A stretch of DNA of 64,000 bases from Exiguobacterium profundum (GCF_001909285.1 NZ_MRSV01000001.1:44067-108066), one strand, 5' to 3'. Counted from the first letter of the stretch, positions 42,311 through 51,448 are shown. Made by a program: numbers and translations. The notes: generated by a model from the sequence alone, not told the origin.

Positions 42311-43546
42311 ATGAAATGGAAAGATATACCTAAACCAATAAAAGTTCGACTCGTGACATCATTTTTCAACCGTTCGGTCTCATTCGCCATCATGCCGTTC
42401 ATGGCACTTCTCTTTGTCAAATCGTTCAACGAATGGATTGCGGGCGTCTTCTTGATCTCGCTCGTCTGTCTCGGATACGTGATCGGGTTAATCGGGGGAT
42501 ACCTCGCCGATAAGTTCTCACGGAAGCGACTCCTCGTATTGACGGCTAGCCTCACAGCCTCGATGTTTCTCGTCATGACGCTCAGTCTTCAGTTCGACCA
42601 GATGATCGTCTTTATGATTGCCTATACGATTTTCACGGTCACGAATAACCTTGGACGACCTGCGATGAGTGCCATCATTATCGACGCGACAACACCTGAG
42701 AACCGAAAAGCCGTATACGCGCTCGATTACTGGTTGATCAACCTCTCAATCACGATCGGGACAGCACTCGGAGGCTGGCTCTATGTCAGCAATCAATTGT
42801 TACTATTTTGGATTTTGACGTTCACGTCGAGCATGTTGCCGATCGCGTACGCCATCTTCCTCGAGGACACGAAACGGACGTGGACCTCACAAAAGCTCAA
42901 GCTCGTCTTCGTCGACGTGTTTCAAAGCTATCAAATCGCCTGGCGTGACCGCCCGTTCGTCAAAGTCGTCTTCGGTTCGATGTGTATCCTCGCCGCCGAA
43001 TTCTCGATGGGCAGTTACGTCGCGGTCCGGCTCGCCGATTCATTCGAACCGCTCTCGATTGAATCATGGACAATCAACGGGGTGCGGATGATGAGTCTCA
43101 TTCAAATCGAGAACACGCTCATCGTCGTCGCGTTGACATTCTTCATTCAACGTCTCGCCTCACGTTTCTCAAACAAGCATACGCTACTCAGCGGACTCGC
43201 GTTGTACACGATCGGGTACGCCGTCATCACGAGCGCGAACTCGATGATGCTCCTTCTCGGTTTCATGCTCATCGCCACGTTCGGCGAATTGTTGTACTCA
43301 CCCGTATTGAATACGGAGAAGGCGAACATGATGCCAGAGGACCGCCGTGGTGCGTACTCTGCGTTTGCCGGGACCTCGTTCGCCGGTGCCGACTTCTTAT
43401 CACGTTCAACGATTTTGATTGGGTCGCTTCTCACCCCGTTCATGATGAGCGTCTACATCGGTCTGTTGGTCAGCTTCGGCTGTTTCCTCGTCTATAGCGG
43501 CATCTATGTAAAAGAAAAGCTCGTCCTGCGACGAGCCGCGTCCTAA
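42311..43546 (+). CDS. MFS transporter divergent from SgrR-like regulator
   Basis: 411 residues with about 12 TM segments, the motif GYLADKFSRKRLLVLTAS (motif A) and LGRPAMSAIIIDATTPENRK. Start ATG 42311 after GGAAGGTGACAAG. The pairing with the SgrR-like gene suggests export of a sugar or small metabolite, by analogy with E. coli SetA. Ends at a terminator. Confidence 0.9.
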   Translation: MKWKDIPKPIKVRLVTSFFNRSVSFAIMPFMALLFVKSFNEWIAGVFLISLVCLGYVIGLIGGYLADKFSRKRLLVLTASLTASMFLVMTLSLQFDQMIVFMIAYTIFTVTNNLGRPAMSAIIIDATTPENRKAVYALDYWLINLSITIGTALGGWLYVSNQLLLFWILTFTSSMLPIAYAIFLEDTKRTWTSQKLKLVFVDVFQSYQIAWRDRPFVKVVFGSMCILAAEFSMGSYVAVRLADSFEPLSIESWTINGVRMMSLIQIENTLIVVALTFFIQRLASRFSNKHTLLSGLALYTIGYAVITSANSMMLLLGFMLIATFGELLYSPVLNTEKANMMPEDRRGAYSAFAGTSFAGADFLSRSTILIGSLLTPFMMSVYIGLLVSFGCFLVYSGIYVKEKLVLRRAAS

Positions 43547-43548
43547 AT

Positions 43549-43584
43549 CAAACCCATCCTTTCTCAGTGGAAGGATGGGTTTTA
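43549..43584. terminator. Shared terminator
   Basis: AAACCCATCCTT-TCTCAGTGG-AAGGATGGGTTT between the MFS gene and the convergent membrane protein gene. Confidence 0.85.
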
Positions 43585-43980
43585 GTCGAGCTGCTGTTGG
43601 TGCATCGCATAGATCAAGGTCAACGCCCGGATGCAGAATATTGTCGAGAAGCCATAGATGCTCAGCTCGAGCAACGAAACGGATGGATATTGTAGTCCAA
43701 GGGAGACCACATAGCCTACTAAACAAAGCAAGACGACAAGTGTGATCGTCCACTCATCCGACTTCCGCTTCATCTTCTCCGCCAACCCCTTCTCTTCTTT
43801 CTCTACGCGTTCACGCTGCCAAAAGTAAAAGAACAAGGCATACATCGCAAACGAGATTCTCGGAACGTCGCCTAAGAGTAAATCAAAAATGATGAGACCT
43901 AAAAATAAGTATGTCCCCAACTGATAGCCGCTCTGCATTTGAAGACGCGAACGAAGTGATCCGTTTGACCCCCACTTCAT
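43582..43980 (-). CDS. Hypothetical four-helix membrane protein, 132 aa
   Basis: Two TM pairs around a strongly charged loop (RERVEKEEKGLAEKMKRKSD). The ATG at 43980 overlaps the stop of the small membrane gene upstream (ATGA), so the two are coupled. Not recognised. Loosely similar in layout to 40171-40572. Confidence 0.7.
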   Translation of the reverse strand: MKWGSNGSLRSRLQMQSGYQLGTYLFLGLIIFDLLLGDVPRISFAMYALFFYFWQRERVEKEEKGLAEKMKRKSDEWTITLVVLLCLVGYVVSLGLQYPSVSLLELSIYGFSTIFCIRALTLIYAMHQQQLD

Positions 43981-44135
43981 AATCCAATCACCGCCACGGT
44001 CAATCCACCGTAGACGAACCCGAGTACGATGGCACTGATTGCCATACGTTTATATTGCGGATATTGATAAAGGGCAACCGCCCCACCAACAACGTGTACG
44101 AAAGCGACGATGAACGTCAAAATCGGAAAAAGCAT
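43977..44135 (-). CDS. Small two-TM membrane protein, 52 aa
   Basis: ATG 44133-44135 after AAAAGAGGTTCTTT. Sequence MLFPILTFIVAFVHVVGGAV, then a short loop LYQYPQYKRM and a second hydrophobic segment ending VAVIGL. Its TGA overlaps the ATG of the 132-residue membrane gene downstream (ATGA), strong evidence that both are translated together. Confidence 0.7.
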   Translation of the reverse strand: MLFPILTFIVAFVHVVGGAVALYQYPQYKRMAISAIVLGFVYGGLTVAVIGL

Positions 44136-44239
44136 AAAGAACCTCTTTTCTTTTTAGGAAATCATGGAAACAAATCCATTTTCCGATATACTTGAGTGCG
44201 AACTCATTATAACAATTATGGATAGGGAGTTGGAGTCCT

Positions 44240-44575
44240 ATGAATTATTCGCGTATGGATTTGACGACAGAAGAAATGTTACTCGTGAACAGCGAAGTCG
44301 AAAAACGAAAACGTAGCTTGCTCGTCGCCTACTTGCTTTGGTTTTTCCTCGGTGCATTTGGTGCGCACCGTTTCTATTTCAAAAAAATCGGTTCAGGAAT
44401 CGCCATGGTCCTACTCGTCGTCTTGACGCTCGGTCTCGGTGCATTCATCACAGGCATTTGGGCACTCGTCGATGCGTTCCTCATGCCAGGTTGGCAACAA
44501 CGGGAAGTCGAGCAGATTGAGCGCGAGACGATTGAGCTGCTTCAAACACGCTCTGATCGCTATACAGGTTTTTAA
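44240..44575 (+). CDS. TM2-domain membrane protein
   Basis: 111 residues. The TM2 domain is clear in YLLWFFLGAFGAHRFYFKK (G-x-HRFY) followed by GLGAFITGIWALVDAFLMPG. Two TM segments with cytosolic polar ends. Function unknown. Starts after GATAGGGAGTTGGAGTCCT. Confidence 0.88.
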   Translation: MNYSRMDLTTEEMLLVNSEVEKRKRSLLVAYLLWFFLGAFGAHRFYFKKIGSGIAMVLLVVLTLGLGAFITGIWALVDAFLMPGWQQREVEQIERETIELLQTRSDRYTGF

Positions 44576-44576
44576 T

Positions 44577-44616
44577 CAAAAAAGACGATTGAGGCATATC
44601 GCCCCGATCGTCTTTT
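44577..44616. terminator. Shared terminator
   Basis: AAAAGACGAT / ATCGTCTTTT around a GC-rich loop, between TM2 (+) and the oxidoreductase gene (-). Confidence 0.75.
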
Positions 44617-45193
44617 AATGTTCTGTTAAGTAGAAGGCGAAGTCCCGTGATTTTCGCTCTTTCACTGCATTATGAATCCAGAGCCACGCCAACCCTTCCA
44701 ACTCACGAGCAAGCTTCAGCCCGTGGAGCGGATGCGTATCGAAGCCGATTTTGTTCGAAAGCTCGACGACAAGCCGCACCGCTTCCTCATCTTCACCTGC
44801 GACGAACATGACGGAGCCATCCGGATCGCCTAAATTCTCGACCCCTGTCTGATTGAACGCCTTCACAACTTTCGTATCAGGAATGAGTCGCTGCAAATAT
44901 TCCGCACCCGACACCCCGTCCGGTCGCTCGACCTCGTTAAACTCGATCGCGATCGGATTCGTCACATCGATCAATACTTTCCCATTTAGTCCGTCGAGTA
45001 TCGGTAACAGATCGACTGCAGCCGCGAACGGTGTACAGAGCAATAGAACATCGCTCGTCGAGGCGACCTCTTGTAAGGTCATTGTGCCTTCTCGCTCCGT
45101 CCGTGTCCCGTACAGCACCTCATAGCCCGCTCGTTCGAACTGCTCCCCGAGCGTGCGTCCCACTTTCCCGGCACCTAAGATCCCGAGTTTCAT
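44615..45193 (-). CDS. NADPH-dependent F420 reductase-like oxidoreductase
   Basis: 192 residues: MKLGILGAGKVGRTLGEQF is a Rossmann NAD(P) site, with DVLLLCTPFAAAVDL and VLIDVTNPIAIEFN as in the F420_oxidored domain (NADP oxidoreductase coenzyme F420-dependent). Bacillales lack F420, so it is more likely an NADPH reductase of unknown substrate. 3 bp after the DUF1269 gene, so the two are one operon. Confidence 0.82.
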   Translation of the reverse strand: MKLGILGAGKVGRTLGEQFERAGYEVLYGTRTEREGTMTLQEVASTSDVLLLCTPFAAAVDLLPILDGLNGKVLIDVTNPIAIEFNEVERPDGVSGAEYLQRLIPDTKVVKAFNQTGVENLGDPDGSVMFVAGEDEEAVRLVVELSNKIGFDTHPLHGLKLARELEGLAWLWIHNAVKERKSRDFAFYLTEH

Positions 45194-45196
45194 GAT

Positions 45197-45670
45197 TCAC
45201 AGCTCCTCGTCTGTCCGCGTGACCGTTCCTCCGAACTCTTCTGCAAGCCCGTCTAAAATCGATGGGTCGAATTCTTCTCCGATCGCCATGACCCCGGTCT
45301 GACCTGGTTCGATGTTACCGACCGTCCGTTTGAACGTGTCTTGGATGCCTTGTAAATGTTTTACGTCTTTCGTGCCGCCAATGAGACCACCTGTGAGTGT
45401 CCCGAACAGGATACCGAACGGACCTCCGAGGATTCCAACAGCCATCCCGATGAGCGCACCTTTCGTCGACTTATTGACCGGTGCGAGCTGTGCCGCATCC
45501 TCAAACGAGAACGCCCCGTTCTCTTCACGCTTGATGACGACCAATTGTTCAAAACCGACGAGCCCATCCGAATGGTACTTTTTCAGCTTACTGAACGCCT
45601 GATACGAGATTGCCTCTTCTGGGAACGTGAACGTGACGATGTGATACGGTTGTTTTTCCTTTTTAGCCAT
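45197..45670 (-). CDS. DUF1269-family membrane protein
   Basis: 157 residues. The family core is TKGALIGMAVGILGGPFGILFGTLTGGLIGG (glycine zipper, residues about 72-100), flanked by a beta-rich N-terminal ferredoxin-like part (YHIVTFTFPEEAISYQAFSK) and a C-terminal half. Common in stress-linked operons; exact role unknown. Start ATG after AGGAGGAATTTTTC. Confidence 0.85.
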   Translation of the reverse strand: MAKKEKQPYHIVTFTFPEEAISYQAFSKLKKYHSDGLVGFEQLVVIKREENGAFSFEDAAQLAPVNKSTKGALIGMAVGILGGPFGILFGTLTGGLIGGTKDVKHLQGIQDTFKRTVGNIEPGQTGVMAIGEEFDPSILDGLAEEFGGTVTRTDEEL

Positions 45671-45738
45671 GAAAAATTCCTCCTCTTAGGTAGAAAACAT
45701 GACACGCACTTACCCTACTCTTTTTCCCTGCTTTTCCG

Positions 45739-45767
45739 TAAAAAAACCTAGTCCGCAGACTAGGTTC
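45739..45767 (-). terminator. Terminator of the siderophore transporter operon
   Basis: AACCTAGTC-CGCA-GACTAGGTT; on the minus strand it is followed by TTTTTT. Confidence 0.85.
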
Positions 45768-46572
45768 AGGTCGGTCGTTTTTCATTCAACTCATAGTGCG
45801 AATACGGTACACAGAGCGGTGTCCCGTATAGCGGATCCTCGGTCACCACGACTTTGAGACCGAATACGTCTTTCATGAACGTCTCATCGACGACATCGTT
45901 CGGACTTCCTTCGCGATACACGTTACCGCCAGCTAATGCGATGACATGATCGGCATAGCGACAGGCCAAGTGAAGATCGTGAAGTACCATGATGATTGTC
46001 TTTCCTTCCAATCGATTCAATCGATACATCAAATCTAAAATTTCGATTTGGTGAGACATGTCCAAATATGTCGTCGGTTCATCGAGCAAAATCGTCTCCG
46101 ATTCTTGAGCAAGTGCCAACGCGATCCATACCCGTTGCTTTTGTCCTCCGGAAAGGTTGCTGACGAGCGTGTCACGGAGCGATACCGTATCGGTGAAGGC
46201 GAGTGCCCGCTCGACGGCCCGTTCATCGTCTTCCGAATATCGTTTGAAGAACGTCTGGTACGGATAACGCCCGAATCGGACGAGTTGTTCGACGGTCAAT
46301 CCATCCGGTGCCACGTTCACTTGTGGCATGAATGCCATAAGTCGAGCCGCCTCTTTCGCCCGATACGAATCGAGCGGTTTGTTCCGAAATGCGATCTCCC
46401 CGCCCAGTGCATCTCGCTGTCTCGCAAGCGTCGAGAGGAGCGTTGACTTCCCGCAGCCGTTCGCGCCGAGAAGGACGGTGATTTTCCCATGTGGGATGGA
46501 GAAGGATAATTGATCGAGCACCGTCTTCTGTTCGTATCCGATGGTTACGTGGTTCAAATCAAATGTGTTCAT
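45766..46572 (-). CDS. Iron-siderophore ABC transporter ATP-binding protein
   Basis: 268 residues. Walker A GANGCGKSTLL, signature NLSGGQKQRVWIALAL, Walker B ILLDEPTTYLDM and H-loop VLHDLHLACRYADH, the FecE/FhuC form. Coupled by ATGA to the permease. It drives import of ferric siderophore; a Fur box lies before the operon. Confidence 0.95.
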   Translation of the reverse strand: MNTFDLNHVTIGYEQKTVLDQLSFSIPHGKITVLLGANGCGKSTLLSTLARQRDALGGEIAFRNKPLDSYRAKEAARLMAFMPQVNVAPDGLTVEQLVRFGRYPYQTFFKRYSEDDERAVERALAFTDTVSLRDTLVSNLSGGQKQRVWIALALAQESETILLDEPTTYLDMSHQIEILDLMYRLNRLEGKTIIMVLHDLHLACRYADHVIALAGGNVYREGSPNDVVDETFMKDVFGLKVVVTEDPLYGTPLCVPYSHYELNEKRPT

Positions 46573-47615
46573 CTCATGCTTCCTTTCATCATCCGTCGAA
46601 GTAAGTAGAAGAAATACGGTGCTCCAATGACGGCTGTCATCACGCCGGTCCGTAGTTCATACGGATAAAAAATCGTCCGAGCGAGTACGTCCGCCAACAC
46701 GACAATCGTCGCCCCTACAAGCAGCGTCGCCCAAATGTAAGGGAGCTTCAACCCTTGTCGAGCGATATGAGGTGCCATCAACCCAACAAAACCGATTGCA
46801 CCGACAAAGGCGACACCGATTCCGGCGAGTAAACAGGAAAGCAACAACGTCCCACGCTGAATCCCGCGTACCGGTACGCCGATGCTCGTCGCTGTCGCTT
46901 CACTGATATGAAGCGGACGAACATGACGTTCAATCAAGAAGGCTGCCAGCAAAAAGAGAAGGACGAACGGCACCATAATCTTCAATTGATTCCACGTCGC
47001 GGCGTAGACTGTACCGGTGAGCCATTGTTGGATATCGTTCTTTCGGTAAACGTTCGAGGCGAGCATCATGAACTGAACGATCCCTTGCGAGAAGATGCTG
47101 ATTCCAATCCCAACAAGTGCTAGCCGGACAGGTGGGACTCCACGTTTCAACAAATAGAAGAGGAACATCCCGACAACAATCGCCCCAAGGAACGAAGCGA
47201 TTGGGATATAGGCGAGCGGCACTGACAGCTGATTCGTTCGCTCATCCGAGAAAACGGTGAAGAACGTAGCCGTCGCAACCCCTGCACCTCCGACAATCCC
47301 GAAAATCTCCGGGGATGCCAGTTCGTTTTTGATTGTCAGTTGTAACAAGTGACCGCTGACGGCGAGACTTGCGCCGGCAGTGATTGCCATCAACACACGT
47401 GGCATCCGAAACTCGAAGACGACGAGCTGCTCGAATGCATCCCCTGCTCCGATGAACAGGGCAGCGAGTGAGGCGGGACTAAGGAATGTGTCACCGATGG
47501 CGAGCCCGAAATAAATCGACACGAGCAATCCAACGACAAGTAGAAGCGCCAACTCGATTTCACGCTTCCGGAGCGTGAACGAGACAGGACCTTTTCGAAA
47601 GCGATATGTTTTCAT
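46569..47615 (-). CDS. FecCD-family siderophore permease
   Basis: 348 residues with about nine to ten TM segments; FRMPRVLMAITAGASLAVSG and VGAIGFVGLMAPHIAR are the family marks (GFVGLMxPHxxR). A basic N-terminus (RFRKGPVSFTLRKREIELA) precedes TM1. Coupled to the other permease upstream and the ATPase downstream by ATGA overlaps. Confidence 0.95.
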   Translation of the reverse strand: MKTYRFRKGPVSFTLRKREIELALLLVVGLLVSIYFGLAIGDTFLSPASLAALFIGAGDAFEQLVVFEFRMPRVLMAITAGASLAVSGHLLQLTIKNELASPEIFGIVGGAGVATATFFTVFSDERTNQLSVPLAYIPIASFLGAIVVGMFLFYLLKRGVPPVRLALVGIGISIFSQGIVQFMMLASNVYRKNDIQQWLTGTVYAATWNQLKIMVPFVLLFLLAAFLIERHVRPLHISEATATSIGVPVRGIQRGTLLLSCLLAGIGVAFVGAIGFVGLMAPHIARQGLKLPYIWATLLVGATIVVLADVLARTIFYPYELRTGVMTAVIGAPYFFYLLRRMMKGSMR

Positions 47616-48592
47616 GATTTAAAGACTCCTTGTCTGACACTGACGAGATAGATGAAGAATGCCCCACCGATGACGGCGAGTACGACCCCAACGGTCACTT
47701 CGCGTGGGAACAGGATGATACGTCCCAGAATATCCGCCGCAAGCAACAGGACGCTACCGATAAGGGCACTTCCGGCGAGACGAGCGAAAAAGGCCGTCCC
47801 GAACAGATATTTCGCCAAATGGGGAGCGAGCAGACCGACAAATGCGATTGGTCCGGCAAGTGCCACCCCGAATGCGGAGAGCACGACGGCGAGCGTCACG
47901 GCGACGAACTTGATGATGCCGACATTTTGTCCGAGTGAACGGGCGACCTGGTCTCCGAGCGATAACGTCTCTAACTCTTTACTGAGCAAGAGAACGAGAA
48001 TGACCGCCGCCGCCATCCATGGCAACAACGTCTCGACGAGCGTGAGCGATCGTCCGGCGACTGATCCGGTTAGCCAGAACAGTACCTCATCAAGCGCACC
48101 TTCCTCATACGCGATGATTGACTGGGTAAATGAGCTGAATAGAGCGGCAAGCGACGCCCCGGCAAGCGTCATATACATGACGTTCCCTCCGTTCGCACTC
48201 AGTAGATAGACAATCACGCCGGCAACAAATGCTCCGATGAGCGAGGCTGTCGTGAACGAGGCGATACTGCTGAACCCAAAAAGCGTTACGAGCACGATGG
48301 CCAGACTCGCTCCGGCATTCACCGCCAAAATATCAGGAGATGCGAGCGGGTTACGGGTCACGAGTTGAAAAATGAGCCCGGCGAGACCTAGGACACTACC
48401 GACGAGTAGCGCGACGACCGTCCGTGGGATGCGATTGTCTGCCAACGCAATCATCGCTTGTGATGAACCGTCCGCTTGGAACGTCATCACATCTTCATGG
48501 CTGACCGCAATCACACCGACGCGCAAGGAGATATAACTTAAGATAGGTAAACAGATGATCAAGAAAAGTAATTTGATCCAAGGTTTTTTCAT
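47612..48592 (-). CDS. FecCD-family siderophore permease
   Basis: 326 residues starting at ATG 48592 (MKKPWIKLLFLII) after AAGTGAGGAC. Family marks are NRIPRTVVALLVGSVLGLAG and GPIAFVGLLAPHLAKY. It pairs with the permease at 46569 as a heterodimeric channel. First gene of the operon, divergent from the lipoprotein gene across a shared Fur box. Confidence 0.95.
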   Translation of the reverse strand: MKKPWIKLLFLIICLPILSYISLRVGVIAVSHEDVMTFQADGSSQAMIALADNRIPRTVVALLVGSVLGLAGLIFQLVTRNPLASPDILAVNAGASLAIVLVTLFGFSSIASFTTASLIGAFVAGVIVYLLSANGGNVMYMTLAGASLAALFSSFTQSIIAYEEGALDEVLFWLTGSVAGRSLTLVETLLPWMAAAVILVLLLSKELETLSLGDQVARSLGQNVGIIKFVAVTLAVVLSAFGVALAGPIAFVGLLAPHLAKYLFGTAFFARLAGSALIGSVLLLAADILGRIILFPREVTVGVVLAVIGGAFFIYLVSVRQGVFKS

Positions 48593-48647
48593 GTCCTCAC
48601 TTCTTTCCTTTCCTACCATAGCAAATATTGCGTTCCATAAAAAGGGG

Positions 48648-48677
48648 TTGACAGTGAGAATCATTATCACTTATAGT
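48648..48677 (+). promoter_or_regulatory. Promoter of the siderophore-binding lipoprotein gene
   Basis: -35 TTGACA (48648-48653) and -10 TATAGT (48672-48677) with 18 bp between. The Fur box occupies the spacer. Confidence 0.75.
48655..48669. promoter_or_regulatory. Fur box
   Basis: TGAGAATCATTATCA matches the 7-1-7 consensus TGATAATNATTATCA at 14 of 15 positions, counting N as a match. It lies in the promoter between the divergent permease and lipoprotein genes, so iron-bound Fur should repress both. Confidence 0.9.
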
Positions 48678-48713
48678 CAGGAAGGAAAATCACCTACATA
48701 GAGGAGAATTGTA

Positions 48714-49646
48714 ATGAAAAAATGGATGCTCGCGTTACTTACGCTTTGCTTAACCGTCGTCCTCGCTGCTTGCGGCGGGTCTGACGATACAGAGAACGAT
48801 ACAAGTTCAGAAACAGCGACTCGCTCGATTGAGCACGCGATGGGAACGGCGGACGTACCTGAAAACCCGGAACGCGTCGTCGTCTTGACGAACGAAGGGA
48901 CAGAAGCCCTTCTCGCCCTCGGCGTCAAACCAGTCGGAGCCGTCAAATCATGGAACGGCGACCCGTGGTACCCGCACATCGAGTCTGAGATGACAGACGT
49001 CACGGAAGTCGGGACAGAAAGTGAAGTCAACTTAGAGGCCATCGCGAAACTCAAGCCAGATCTCATCATTGGGACGAAACTTCGTCAAGAGAACATTTAC
49101 GACAAATTGAACGCAATCGCACCGACGGTCATGTCAGAGACTTTGAAAGGTGATTGGCAAGAAAACTTCGCCCTTTATGCGAACGCACTCAACCTAGAAG
49201 AGGAAGGTAATCAAGCGTTGGCCGACTACGAACAGCACGTCGAAGATACGAAAGCAGAACTCGGAGACGCCGTGAATAAAGAACTCTCGGTCGTCCGCTT
49301 CCTTCCTGGCGAGTCACGCATCTACTTCAATGACAGCTTCTCCGGCGTCATCCTTAACGATGTCGGCATCAAACGTCCAGCGTCACAAGATAAAGCGGAA
49401 TTCGCTGAGCCAGTCGCGATGGAACGAATCCCAGAGATGGCGGGCGACCACATCGTCTACTTCACATATGGTGGAGCAGACGGGTCGAAGACAGCCGAAG
49501 AATGGCAATCGAATCAGTTGTGGAAAGACCTCGATGCTGTCAAAGCAGGGGAAGTGACAGAAGTCAGTGATGACATTTGGAACACGTCTGGTGGCGTCTT
49601 GTCTGCCAACCAAGTGCTCGATGAACTCGTCGACATCTTGAAATAA
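48714..49646 (+). CDS. Iron-siderophore-binding lipoprotein
   Basis: 310 residues. Signal peptide with lipobox LAAC (C20), then a FecB/FepB-type binding fold: RVVVLTNEGTEALLALGVKP, TEVGTESEVNLEAIAKLKPD and DLIIGTKLRQENIYDKL. It captures ferric siderophore at the cell surface for the two FecCD permeases. Fur-controlled. Confidence 0.95.
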   Translation: MKKWMLALLTLCLTVVLAACGGSDDTENDTSSETATRSIEHAMGTADVPENPERVVVLTNEGTEALLALGVKPVGAVKSWNGDPWYPHIESEMTDVTEVGTESEVNLEAIAKLKPDLIIGTKLRQENIYDKLNAIAPTVMSETLKGDWQENFALYANALNLEEEGNQALADYEQHVEDTKAELGDAVNKELSVVRFLPGESRIYFNDSFSGVILNDVGIKRPASQDKAEFAEPVAMERIPEMAGDHIVYFTYGGADGSKTAEEWQSNQLWKDLDAVKAGEVTEVSDDIWNTSGGVLSANQVLDELVDILK

Positions 49647-49651
49647 ACAGT

Positions 49652-49680
49652 AGCGCATCAATTGAATTGATGCGCTTTTT
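49652..49680 (+). terminator. Terminator after lipoprotein gene
   Basis: AGCGCATCAATT / AATTGATGCGCT stem with TTTTT. Confidence 0.85.
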
Positions 49681-49730
49681 CATACACTCATATGGTAAAA
49701 TTTACATATCAACTCATAAGGAGCTTTACT

Positions 49731-49913
49731 ATGCAACGTACACTTCGAAAGTCGGCGACGGACCGCTCTCTGTCAGGAGTATGTGGTGGAATTGCTGAAT
49801 ACTTTGGTATTTCTTCAATAGGAGTTCGACTCATCTTCTTGATTCTACCTGGGAGTTTCCTGCTTTATATGATTTTGACGAATTCCATGAAAGATACGCC
49901 AAGGTATCTATAA
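49731..49913 (+). CDS. PspC-domain small membrane protein
   Basis: 60 residues from ATG 49731 (MQRTLRKSATDRSLSGVCGG) after ATAAGGAGCTTTACT. The PspC core is LSGVCGGIAEYFGISSIGVR followed by one TM segment (LIFLILPGSFLLYMIL). Such proteins take part in envelope stress. Confidence 0.87.
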   Translation: MQRTLRKSATDRSLSGVCGGIAEYFGISSIGVRLIFLILPGSFLLYMILTNSMKDTPRYL

Positions 49914-49946
49914 GAAAACGCAGAAGCCATGAGCTTCCGCGTTTTT
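49914..49946. terminator. Shared terminator
   Basis: AAAACGCAGAAGC / GCTTCCGCGTTTT with a short loop, between PspC and the NADH oxidase genes. Confidence 0.8.
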
Positions 49947-49948
49947 TG

Positions 49949-51295
49949 TTAAGCATTCACTTTGTCTTTCATCGCTTCAAGCGCTCCGCTGTTCAGGAAG
50001 TGCCATGGCTTGTTGTAGTGTGGTTGAAAGAAGAAGTCGACATAGGCGAGCTCTTCGATCGTCATCTCGTTTTGGATGGCTAGCGAGAGCGTGTTGACCG
50101 CTTGCGTCAAATCTGCTTTCGATAACACTTGTCCACCGACAATACGATGTGTCCCTTTTTCATAGACGAGTTTGAATTCGACTTTCTCTGCGGTCGGCAT
50201 AAACTCCGGACGATACGCGTCCTCGATGACGACACTCTCCACTTCGAGTCCGAAGAGTGCTGCCGCTTCTTCCGTCAAACCAGACGACGCGATATTCCAG
50301 TCATAGAGTCGAAGTCCTGACGTTCCTTGTGTCCCTTGGTAACGGACGCGTGGTTGCATCATGTTCTCCGCGACGAGCGTCCCCATGCGGACAGCGTTCG
50401 TCGCAAGTGGGATATAGGCGTGTGTACGCGCCGGGTTGTAGTAGACGGCACAGCTGTCCCCTGCCGCAAAGATATCCGGGTTGCTCGTACGCATATATTC
50501 ATCGACGATGATGGCACCATTCCCGAGCATATCGACCTGTCCTTCTAAGAGTCCCGTGTTCGGACGGAATCCGACACAGAGAATGACGAGATCCGCTTCG
50601 AATTCACCTTTGTCTGTTACGACATGTGTGACATTTCCGCTCGTTCCACGGAATGCCTCGACCGTCTGACCGAGTTCGAGGTCGATTCCGCGACTTGTCA
50701 TATCCGCTTCCAATTGATCCGTGAACGACTTGTCGAGATACTTGTTCAAGATGCGGTCGGCACTATCGATAAACGTGACATGTTTTCCGTATGCTTCGAA
50801 CGCTTCGACGAGCTCGACGCCGATATAGCCCGCCCCGATGACGGCAATCTTCGTCGCGTCTGTCGCCCGCTCGATGATGCGTTGGGCGTGCGCGTAGTTT
50901 TTACAGAGCTCGATTCCATTCATTTCGATCCCCGGGAGCGTCGGGACGATCGGCCATGAACCCGTCGTGACGATCAAGCGGTCATACGTGTCATGCACGT
51001 CTTCCCCGGTCTCAAGATTTTTAGCGTGGACCGTCTTCGCTTCGGAGTCGATCGACAAGACGTCATGTTTCATGCGCATCGTCGCACCGAGTTCTTCAAG
51101 TTCACGTGGAGACGAGTAGAATAACTCTTCCGCACGTTGGACGACACCACCAACGTGGAGCGCAATCCCACACGAGAGGAAGCTAACGTTATCGTTCCGC
51201 TCGTAAACGGTGATATCGAGATTGTCGTGCTTGGCGAGTAATCCTTTGACTGCTGCTGTTCCTGCGTGTGTACATCCGATGACTGCGATTTTCAT
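49949..51295 (-). CDS. nox: NADH oxidase / CoA-disulfide reductase-like flavoprotein
   Basis: 448 residues. MKIAVIGCTHAGTAAVKGL (FAD site), redox cysteine C42 in NVSFLSCGIAL, NAD site IAVIGAGYIGVELVEAF and the second FAD contact DIFAAGDSCAVYYNPA. The single active cysteine is that of water-forming NADH oxidase and CoA-disulfide reductase; the two cannot be told apart by motifs. A full Rex box in front indicates redox control, which favours NADH oxidase. Start 51295 is preferred to 51325. Confidence 0.9.
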   Translation of the reverse strand: MKIAVIGCTHAGTAAVKGLLAKHDNLDITVYERNDNVSFLSCGIALHVGGVVQRAEELFYSSPRELEELGATMRMKHDVLSIDSEAKTVHAKNLETGEDVHDTYDRLIVTTGSWPIVPTLPGIEMNGIELCKNYAHAQRIIERATDATKIAVIGAGYIGVELVEAFEAYGKHVTFIDSADRILNKYLDKSFTDQLEADMTSRGIDLELGQTVEAFRGTSGNVTHVVTDKGEFEADLVILCVGFRPNTGLLEGQVDMLGNGAIIVDEYMRTSNPDIFAAGDSCAVYYNPARTHAYIPLATNAVRMGTLVAENMMQPRVRYQGTQGTSGLRLYDWNIASSGLTEEAAALFGLEVESVVIEDAYRPEFMPTAEKVEFKLVYEKGTHRIVGGQVLSKADLTQAVNTLSLAIQNEMTIEELAYVDFFFQPHYNKPWHFLNSGALEAMKDKVNA

Positions 51296-51341
51296 ATGAG
51301 TCGTCTCTCCTTTTATGTTAAACAATACGTTTCGTTTTATA

Positions 51342-51359
51342 TTGTGATAAACATCACAT
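51342..51359. promoter_or_regulatory. Rex operator before NADH oxidase
   Basis: TTGTGA-TAAACA-TCACAT, 5 of 6 positions in the second half and 6 of 6 in the first matching the Rex consensus TTGTGA-N6-TCACAA. It lies downstream of the -10 of the nox promoter, in the transcribed leader. rex itself is 2 kb away. Confidence 0.88.
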
Positions 51360-51374
51360 TTACTTCTTGACCTT

Positions 51375-51403
51375 AGTGTACTATTTCACAATATAAGATT
51401 CAA
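51375..51403 (-). promoter_or_regulatory. Promoter of NADH oxidase gene with Rex half-site
   Basis: -35 TTGAAT (51398-51403) and -10 TACACT (51375-51380), 17 bp spacer. The spacer contains TTGTGA (51386-51391 complement), a perfect Rex half-site, so a second Rex dimer may bind here. Confidence 0.75.
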
Positions 51404-51448
51404 TGACTTTGCTCACTATTTCACGTAGAAGTGTCTAAAGTTTGAACA

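Noticed and set aside
40171..43980. Adding the four-helix proteins at 40171 and 43582 to the FNE/HVT family
   Set aside because: Same helix layout and similar size, but neither the FNE loop nor the HV tail is present.
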